Source: JBGLNJ01 sp964353405 (GTDB lineage: Bacteria > Chloroflexota > Anaerolineae > Fen-1058). Taken from it: DNA of 17,548 bases. Below the pieces are notes generated by a model that was not told the origin of the DNA, did not search any database, and worked only from the letters and a program-made list of their open reading frames with translations. The stretch spans positions 1 through 17,548 of the forward strand of contig CAYGWJ010000201.1 of assembly GCA_964353405.1 (NCBI GenBank). The letters run 5' to 3'. How positions within the stretch are numbered: the stretch's first letter is position 1; each line of letters starts with the position of its first letter. This document shows positions 12,897 through 17,548 of this stretch, in pieces. Both the position numbers and the translations under genes were made by a program.

Positions 12897-14507
12897 ATGA
12901 ACCGTAAGCCTCGACCACGAGCCGCAAACCCTTCCGCACTCCCCTGGCGTCGCGCCCGTCAAGTCACACAAATCGTTGCGCTCGTCGTCTTTCTCACGTT
13001 GCTCCTTGTCACGCGTGGTGGGCAATTCCCATCCGCTGCAGGCGAGGCGGCGACGCCGCTGTTCTTTCGCCTCAACCCGCTGGCGATGCTGGCCTCGGTC
13101 GTCGCCGGGCGGCGCTGGGTGGATGGATTGGCGCTGGCGCTCGTCACACTGGGGTTGACGCTTGTCGCGGGCCGCGTGTGGTGCGGGTGGATTTGCCCGC
13201 TGGGCACGACGCTTGACTTGATTCGGCCGGCTTGGGCCGGAGGCAGGCGCAAATCACCGCGCGTGGAAAAAACGCCTGTCTCGGAGCGCTGGCGCTCGGT
13301 CAAATACATCGTGCTGATCGGCATCCTGGGCGCGGCGCTGGCGGGCAACCTCACGCTGTTGGTATTCGACCCGATCAGCCTCCTGACGCGCGGGCTGGCC
13401 TCGTTCGTTTTGCCTGGGCTGAATCAAGCGGCGGTGGGTTTGGAGAAATTGCTTTACAACGTCGAACCGCTGCAAGGTGTGCTCGATGGGTTCGATGTGT
13501 CTGTGCGCACCTCGCTCTTTCCAGCGGACGTGTGGCGCTGGTGGAATCTTGTCCCGGGCCTGTTGCTGGCCGGCATCGTTGCGCTCAACTGGGTGGCCGA
13601 GCGGTTTTGGTGCCGCTACCTTTGTCCGCTGGGCGGCCTGCTCGGACTGTTAAGCCGTGTGGCGGTTCTGCGGCGCGTGGTGGGTGAAGATGCCTGCCGT
13701 CATTGCCTGCGCTGCGCGCGCGCCTGCCCCACCGGGACCATTGACGCCGAGACCTTTGCCAGCGACCCGGCCGAATGCACCGTCTGCCTGGACTGCTTGC
13801 CCGAATGTCCAACGCCGAATGGACAGATGTGGAGACGCCCCGCCGGGGCGTCTCTACTTGCACCTTCTCAGGCATATGATCCGGGCCGACGACAAGCGAT
13901 GGTCGCACTGGGCGCGGGACTTGTCGCCGCTGCCGTGTATCCCTTCGCTCCAAAAACGTTTCGACGTGATCAACGCCTCATCCGCCCGCCCGGCGCGCAC
14001 AGCGAAGCGTTCCTATCACAGTGCATCCGCTGCGGCGAATGCCTCAAGGTCTGCCCGACCTCGGGCCTGCAGCCGGCGCTCTGGGAATCGGGCCTCGACG
14101 GCGTGTGGACGCCTATGCTCGTCCCGCGCCTGGGCTATTGCGATTACTCGTGCCACGCGTGCGGCCAGGTCTGCCCCACAGGCGCGATTCCGAATCTCTC
14201 GCTCGAAGAAAAACGCAAACGCGTCATCGGCAAGGCCGAAATCAATCGCGACCGCTGCTTGCCGTGGGCCAAGAATACACCGTGCATCGTGTGCGAAGAG
14301 ATGTGCCCACTCGCGCCCAAGGCGGTGGAACTCGATACGTTCTATGTCACCGACGACGCGGGCCAGCCGGTGACTAATCTGCGCCCGCACATGATCGCCG
14401 ATCGCTGCATTGGTTGCGGCATCTGCGAGTTCAAGTGCCCGGCTGAAGGAAAAGCTGCCATCCGCGTGGGCAACGCAGAGTTTTCCAACGGACGGCCTTC
14501 CACTTGA
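12897..14507 (+). CDS. Fused NapH-like/NapG-like polyferredoxin membrane protein
   Basis: 536 residues from ATG 12897; the ribosome binding site is weak. The first half is NapH-like: transmembrane helices with two cysteine boxes, WCGWICPLG (Cys96, Cys100) and WCRYLCPLG (Cys239, Cys243). Two 4Fe-4S clusters follow, CRHCLRCARACP (267-278) and CTVCLDCLPECP (294-305). The second half begins with an internal twin-arginine-like stretch, GRRQAMVALGAG at 330-341, and then a hydrophobic helix, as in the Tat signal of NapG. It then carries further clusters: CIRCGECLKVCP (376-387), a CDYSCHACGQVCP box, a CIVCEEMCP box, and CIGCGICEFKCP (504-515). This looks like a NapH and a NapG gene joined in one frame, acting as a quinol dehydrogenase or electron conduit across the membrane. 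Whether it serves nitrate, a DUF362 partner or other acceptors is not shown. A palindromic repeat lies at the join. Confidence 0.85.
   Translation: MNRKPRPRAANPSALPWRRARQVTQIVALVVFLTLLLVTRGGQFPSAAGEAATPLFFRLNPLAMLASVVAGRRWVDGLALALVTLGLTLVAGRVWCGWICPLGTTLDLIRPAWAGGRRKSPRVEKTPVSERWRSVKYIVLIGILGAALAGNLTLLVFDPISLLTRGLASFVLPGLNQAAVGLEKLLYNVEPLQGVLDGFDVSVRTSLFPADVWRWWNLVPGLLLAGIVALNWVAERFWCRYLCPLGGLLGLLSRVAVLRRVVGEDACRHCLRCARACPTGTIDAETFASDPAECTVCLDCLPECPTPNGQMWRRPAGASLLAPSQAYDPGRRQAMVALGAGLVAAAVYPFAPKTFRRDQRLIRPPGAHSEAFLSQCIRCGECLKVCPTSGLQPALWESGLDGVWTPMLVPRLGYCDYSCHACGQVCPTGAIPNLSLEEKRKRVIGKAEINRDRCLPWAKNTPCIVCEEMCPLAPKAVELDTFYVTDDAGQPVTNLRPHMIADRCIGCGICEFKCPAEGKAAIRVGNAEFSNGRPST
13832..13854. 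repeat. Palindromic repeat inserted in frame in the polyferredoxin gene
   Basis: GAGACGCCCCG (13832-13842) and CGGGGCGTCTC (13844-13854) are perfect reverse complements around one C. Read in frame it encodes RRPAGAS at residues about 313-319, just before the NapG-like half. This GAGACGCC-type palindrome is, from memory, a frequent dispersed element in Chloroflexota and some cyanobacteria. Its place between two domains suggests it was tolerated as an in-frame linker. Confidence 0.75.
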
Positions 14508-14532
14508 CCTTCTCCCCTGCGTAAGCTACAAT
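14504..14532 (+). promoter_or_regulatory. Promoter of the c-di-AMP receptor gene, probably leaderless
   Basis: TTGACC (14504-14509), which overlaps the polyferredoxin stop, and TACAAT (14527-14532) are exactly 17 nt apart. The start would be 7-8 nt past the -10, at 14539-14540, which is the A of the ATG. No Shine-Dalgarno exists in the 20 nt before the ATG. Together this points to a leaderless mRNA. Confidence 0.65.
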
Positions 14533-14539
14533 TCCCCAC

Positions 14540-14860
14540 ATGAAACTCGTCATCGCGGTGGTTCAAGACGAAGATTCGGAAGCGGCCGTTCACACTCTGA
14601 ACGAGCACGGGTATCGCGTCACCAAGCTGGCGACGACGGGGGGATTCTTGCGCCGGGGTAACACCACACTCCTGATCGGCGTGGAGGATGGGCAGGTGGA
14701 CGACGTGATGGGAGTCTTGCGGCAGACGTGCCGCCGCCGCACCGTGTTCACCACGCTCGTCACCGAAACGCCCACCATGCTCCCCTCGTCCGTTGTCGAA
14801 GTCGAAGTTGGCGGCGCGACGGTGTTCGTGCTCGACATGGAGCGCTTCGAGCAGGTGTGA
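14540..14860 (+). CDS. Cyclic-di-AMP receptor protein, PstA/DarA family (DUF970)
   Basis: 106 residues, close to the family's usual 109. The N-terminal MKLVIAVVQDEDSEAAVHTL, the Gly-rich TGGFLRRGNTTLLIGVED and the C-terminal VGGATVFVLDMERFEQV all match the PII-like trimeric c-di-AMP receptor family (DarA/PstA/CdaR-like). In Firmicutes these bind c-di-AMP and their downstream partners are poorly known. It stands alone here, between the polyferredoxin and iorA, with its own promoter and no diadenylate cyclase near. It is cytoplasmic, without signal peptide. The start at ATG 14540 is the expected one for the family. It implies that c-di-AMP signalling exists in this organism. Confidence 0.9.
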   Translation: MKLVIAVVQDEDSEAAVHTLNEHGYRVTKLATTGGFLRRGNTTLLIGVEDGQVDDVMGVLRQTCRRRTVFTTLVTETPTMLPSSVVEVEVGGATVFVLDMERFEQV

Positions 14861-14880
14861 GCGCGGCCAGCGAAATCTGA

Positions 14881-14908
14881 GCAGCGCAAGCAGGTTTCTT
14901 GCGACTGC
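14881..14908 (+). terminator. Hairpin after the c-di-AMP receptor gene
   Basis: GCAGCGCAAG (14881-14890) pairs with CTTGCG plus CTGC (14898-14903 and 14905-14908) with one bulged A, giving a 10-bp stem around CAGGTTT. No clear U-tract follows, so it may be a weak terminator or a repeat arm. Confidence 0.35.
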
Positions 14909-14933
14909 GGTTTGATGTCCCCCTTTCCTGCGA

Positions 14934-14979
14934 CAACCCCTGGGAGTTCCCAGGGGCAACCCCTGGGTATTCCCAGGAG
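14934..14979. repeat. Direct double copy of a 23-bp palindromic unit upstream of iorA
   Basis: Two adjacent 23-nt units begin CAACCCCTGGG at 14934 and 14957. The first holds CCCCTGGGA and TCCCAGGGG around GT (14937-14956). The second holds CCCCTGGG and CCCAGG around TATT (14960-14977). They differ at a few positions. The element fills most of the gap before the iorA ribosome binding site (GGGAG, 15002-15006), so it could affect iorA expression, but it reads as a dispersed repeat. Confidence 0.7.
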
Positions 14980-15012
14980 TAGGTGGCAAACCTGCAATAG
15001 TGGGAGCAAGAT

Positions 15013-16809
15013 ATGAAACGAATGTTATCCGGCAACGAAGCGATTGCCCTCGGCGCGTTCGAGGGCGGAGTGAGGTATGCGTCGGCTTACCCCGGCACGC
15101 CATCCACCGAGATTCTGGAGAACCTTGCCACGTACAAGGGCGTTGTGTCCGAGTGGGCGTCTAATGAAAAGGTTGCATTCGACAGCGCGCTGGGCGCGGC
15201 GTTCGCCGGAGCGCGAGCGCTGGCGGCGATGAAGCATGTCGGCGTGAACGTGGCGGCGGATTCGCTGATGAGCGCCTCCTATACCGGCGTGCGCGCGGGA
15301 TTGGTGCTGGTGAGCGCCGACGACCCCGGCACTTTCTCATCGCAGAACGAGCAGGACAATCGCCAGTACGCAAGATTTGGCAAGATCCCGTGCGTCGAGC
15401 CTTCCGACAGCCAGGAAGCCAGGGATTGGACCGCGCTTGCTTTTGATATCTCGGAGCAGTTCGACACGGTTGTGATGCTCCGCTCGACGACGCGGCTCAG
15501 CCACACCAAGTCCGCCGTCGAGGTGGAGGCGCCTCAAGAGCGCGGGGCGCTCCCGCCGCTGGGCAAGTTCGATCGCAATCCGCTCAAGTATGTCATCATT
15601 CCGGCGCACGCCAAGCTGCGCCATCCCATCGTCGAAGATCGCCTCCTCAAGCTCAAAGCGTATGCCGAGACGACGCCGCTCAACACCGTCGAGTGGGGCG
15701 ACAACAAGATCGGCATCATCACGGGCGGCGTGGCCTATCAATACGCGCGCGAAGTGTTTCAAGGTTACAGCATCTTGAAGCTCGGCCTCAGTCATCCCAT
15801 CCCCGAAAAAATGATCCGCGATTTCGCCGCGCAGGTCGAGACGCTCGTCGTCGTCGAAGAGCTTGACCCGTTCTGGGAAGAGCAAATTCGCGCGATGGGT
15901 CTGCGCTGCTACGGCAAGGATGTTTTCCCGATGACGGGTGAATACACGCTGACCGTCGTGCGCGAAGGCGCGCAGAAGGCCGGTCTGCCGGTCAAGCCGG
16001 CCGCGAAACGCGAACCGACTTTACTTGCGTTCAAGGTTCCGCCCCGCCCGCCCGCGCTGTGCCCTGGCTGTTCGCACCGTGCGCCGTTCTATTCACTCTC
16101 CAAGCACAAGGTGCTCGTGTCCGGCGACATTGGCTGCTACAGCATCGGTACGCTGCCGCCGTTCAACGCGATGGACACCATCATCTCGATGGGCGCGTCC
16201 ATTGGGTTGGCGCATGGCGCGAATCAAGCCGGGTTGGAAGAAAAGATGGTGGCCGTCATCGGCGACAGCACGTTCTTCCACGCCGGCATCCCGGCGCTGG
16301 CCAGCGTGATTTACAACAACAGCCCGACGCTGACGGTCATCCTCGACAATGGCACGACGGGCATGACAGGCCAGCAGGGCAATCCTGGCTCGGGCGCGAC
16401 CTTGCAGGGCGCCGGCGGCAAGCGCGTGCCGATCGAGCCGGTGGTGCGCGCGATGGGCATCGAGAACGTGTGGAAGGTCAACGCACTCGACGAACCGGCG
16501 GTTGACCAGGCGCTCAAAGAAGCATTGGCGGTCAAGGACAAGCCGAGCGTCGTCATCGTCCAAGGCACGTGCGTGTTCCTCGACGAATTTCAAAAGCGGC
16601 AGGTCGTGTCGGTTGACCTGGAAGCGTGTAACGGCTGCGCGTTGTGCTTCCGCGTCGGCTGCCCGGCGATTCTCAAATCGCCGGAAGTGGACGCCAAGAC
16701 CAAACGCCCCAAGGCGACGATTGACCCGCTCCTGTGCGTGGGGTGTGACGTCTGCCTGCAAGTTTGCCCACGCGATGCGATCTTTCGAAGTATGAAGGAT
16801 GAAGGATGA
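15013..16809 (+). CDS. iorA: Indolepyruvate:ferredoxin oxidoreductase, alpha subunit
   Basis: 598 residues from ATG 15013, within the usual range for IorA. It catalyses the ferredoxin-dependent oxidative decarboxylation of aryl pyruvates from aromatic amino acids to aryl-acetyl-CoA, with IorB. The N-terminal GNEAIALGAFEGGVRYASAY and YPGTPSTEI belong to the pyrimidine-binding domain. CPGCSHRAPF starts at Cys350. GDIGCYSIG (371-379) and GDSTFFHAGIPAL (from 417), followed by ILDNGTTGMTG, form the thiamine diphosphate/Mg region. The C-terminus carries two 4Fe-4S motifs: Cys539, 542, 545 and 550 (the last spaced CX4CP), and Cys575, 578, 581 and 585. The last five residues (MKDEG) and stop are encoded by the first heptamers of a tandem repeat, so the C-terminus has been reshaped by it. 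IorB follows after 75 nt. Confidence 0.95.
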   Translation: MKRMLSGNEAIALGAFEGGVRYASAYPGTPSTEILENLATYKGVVSEWASNEKVAFDSALGAAFAGARALAAMKHVGVNVAADSLMSASYTGVRAGLVLVSADDPGTFSSQNEQDNRQYARFGKIPCVEPSDSQEARDWTALAFDISEQFDTVVMLRSTTRLSHTKSAVEVEAPQERGALPPLGKFDRNPLKYVIIPAHAKLRHPIVEDRLLKLKAYAETTPLNTVEWGDNKIGIITGGVAYQYAREVFQGYSILKLGLSHPIPEKMIRDFAAQVETLVVVEELDPFWEEQIRAMGLRCYGKDVFPMTGEYTLTVVREGAQKAGLPVKPAAKREPTLLAFKVPPRPPALCPGCSHRAPFYSLSKHKVLVSGDIGCYSIGTLPPFNAMDTIISMGASIGLAHGANQAGLEEKMVAVIGDSTFFHAGIPALASVIYNNSPTLTVILDNGTTGMTGQQGNPGSGATLQGAGGKRVPIEPVVRAMGIENVWKVNALDEPAVDQALKEALAVKDKPSVVIVQGTCVFLDEFQKRQVVSVDLEACNGCALCFRVGCPAILKSPEVDAKTKRPKATIDPLLCVGCDVCLQVCPRDAIFRSMKDEG

Positions 16810-16833
16810 GGGATGAAGGGCGAGAGATGAGTT
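16792..16833. repeat. Heptamer tandem repeat (ATGAAGG type) covering the iorA stop
   Basis: Six consecutive 7-nt units: ATGAAGG, ATGAAGG, ATGAGGG, ATGAAGG, GCGAGAG and ATGAGTT. The first units encode the end of IorA and its TGA (16807-16809). This resembles the short tandemly repeated repetitive sequences known from cyanobacteria. Confidence 0.75.
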
Positions 16834-16837
16834 TAGA

Positions 16838-16868
16838 TTCATCCTTCAGCCTTCCGCCTTCATCCTTT
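16838..16868. repeat. Inverted heptamer run facing the first array
   Basis: On the opposite strand this stretch reads as four degenerate units of AGGATGA type (AGGATGA, AGGCGGA, AGGCTGA, AGGATGA). It faces the 16792-16833 array, so the two could pair in the transcript between iorA and iorB. The iorB ribosome binding site (GAGGT, 16875-16879) lies just after it. Confidence 0.6.
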
Positions 16869-16884
16869 CAGAACGAGGTAACAT

Positions 16885-17466
16885 ATGATTGAAAAACTTG
16901 ATATGCTTTTCGTCGGCGTCGGCGGGCAAGGCATCCTGACCGCCAGCGACATTGTGGCTGAAGTCGGATTGGCTGTGGGTTACGACGCCAAAAAGTCCGA
17001 GGTGCACGGCTTTTCTCAGCGGGGCGGTGTAGTGGATAGCCACGTGCGCTGGGGCAGGCGCGTCGGCGCATCCACCGCCGAGATCGGGCAGATTGATATT
17101 CTACTCGCCTTCGAGATGCTCGAATCCGCGCGCTGGTTGGATTGGCTCAGGCCCGGCGGTACCGTTATCGTCAACCGGCAGCAAATTATCCCGATGTCGG
17201 TGAGCGTGGGCGACTGGCAGTATCCATCCGAAGAGGACATACTCGCTGCGGTCAAATCTCGCACGGGGAAAGTTGTCGTCGTGGATGGGCTTGCCATCGG
17301 CGAGCGATTGGGCAAGGCGCAACTGGCGAACTCTGTTCTGCTGGGCGCGCTCAGCCGCCAGATTGACTCGATTGACCCGGACGTGTGGACGACCGTCATC
17401 CAGCGCCGCGTGCCCAAGAAATACGCCGAGCTGAACCGCGTGGCGTTTTGGGAAGGAAGGATGTAG
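16885..17466 (+). CDS. iorB: Indolepyruvate:ferredoxin oxidoreductase, beta subunit
   Basis: 193 residues from ATG 16885, preceded at 5 nt by GAGGT. It matches the gamma-domain fold of 2-oxoacid:ferredoxin oxidoreductases: FVGVGGQGILTASDIVAEV near residues 10-28, then KSEVHGFSQRGGVVDSHVRW, the usual SEVxGxSQRGG signature with Phe for Met. The C-terminal VPKKYAELNRVAFWEGR is also typical. IorB completes the active enzyme with IorA and has no Fe-S or TPP domain. It is cytoplasmic. The two genes are co-oriented and separated by 75 nt of heptameric repeats. The stop is TAG at 17464-17466, and the chain is of normal length. Confidence 0.95.
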   Translation: MIEKLDMLFVGVGGQGILTASDIVAEVGLAVGYDAKKSEVHGFSQRGGVVDSHVRWGRRVGASTAEIGQIDILLAFEMLESARWLDWLRPGGTVIVNRQQIIPMSVSVGDWQYPSEEDILAAVKSRTGKVVVVDGLAIGERLGKAQLANSVLLGALSRQIDSIDPDVWTTVIQRRVPKKYAELNRVAFWEGRM

Positions 17467-17477
17467 TTGGAGATTAG

Positions 17478-17526
17478 GTATGGGGTATGGGGTATGGGGT
17501 ATGGGGTATGGGGTATTCGGTATTGT
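17478..17526. repeat. Heptamer tandem repeat (GTATGGG)
   Basis: Five perfect GTATGGG units (17478-17512) and two degenerate ones (GTATTCG, GTATTGT). It begins 12 nt after the iorB stop. The remaining 22 nt to the window edge (with GCAAGAGCGCCAAGAG) show no gene but look like the start of a further repeat. Confidence 0.85.
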
Positions 17527-17548
17527 TGGTCGCAAGAGCGCCAAGAGT

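Noticed and set aside
16838..16868. Rho-independent terminator for iorA
   Set aside because: The inverted run is long but imperfect, with no U-tract, and iorB follows on the same strand as its functional partner.
17478..17526. CRISPR array
   Set aside because: Units are 7 bp and directly adjacent; there are no spacers and no cas genes.

Overview
The window looks like chromosomal DNA of a GC-rich bacterium, most likely a member of the Chloroflexota (Anaerolineae-like). This is inferred from gene families recalled as common there: a DUF6754-type membrane protein, a zinc-ribbon protein with many P-D-W-L motifs, a glutamate-mutase-MutL-like ATPase, a one-component AAA/STAND-like ATPase with a C-terminal OmpR-type winged helix, Thr/Pro-rich surface-type proteins, and many palindromic or heptameric intergenic repeats. 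No rRNA, tRNA, CRISPR array, integrase or intact transposase was seen.

Layout. (i) 1-700 is a relatively AT-rich, scrambled edge. It holds a small hypothetical gene (161-340, +) that converges on a 3'-truncated diacylglycerol/lipid kinase fragment (337-654, -). (ii) 728-8442 is a tight + strand block of seven genes. Promoter-like sequences are followed by an 88-aa protein, a DUF6754-like membrane protein, a 6-TM protein, a 747-aa zinc-ribbon/PDWL-repeat membrane protein, another polytopic membrane protein, a MutL/GlmL-like ASKHA ATPase, and a barrel-sandwich/KOW-type protein. Nearly all junctions are 1-4 nt stop/start overlaps. (iii) 8508-9095 is a bitopic Thr/Pro-rich surface-type protein, followed by a strong hairpin terminator. 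(iv) 9245-11169 is an ATPase-winged-helix regulator coupled to a small membrane-anchored protein. (v) 11278-14507 is a Tat-type DUF362 protein, a small unknown gene and a large polyferredoxin that joins NapH-like and NapG-like halves. (vi) 14540-14860 is a cyclic-di-AMP receptor (PstA/DarA family) with its own, apparently leaderless, promoter. (vii) 15013-17466 is iorA-iorB, indolepyruvate:ferredoxin oxidoreductase.

How the genes may work together. The Fe-S proteins and IorAB fit an anaerobic or facultative lifestyle with ferredoxin-linked amino-acid catabolism and quinone-linked electron transfer. The 877-8442 block is the best candidate for an undescribed system. An ATPase of the mutase-reactivase family is translationally coupled to four membrane proteins, with no B12-dependent mutase in the window, so I infer a membrane-associated machine rather than a mutase chaperone.

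Repeats. The window carries several classes of small repeat: perfect palindromes at 12848-12880 (overlapping a stop codon) and 13832-13854 (in frame inside the polyferredoxin gene), a doubled palindrome at 14934-14979, and 7-bp tandem arrays at 16792-16868 and 17478-17526. They look like mobile or amplified small elements and two of them have altered coding ends or linkers.
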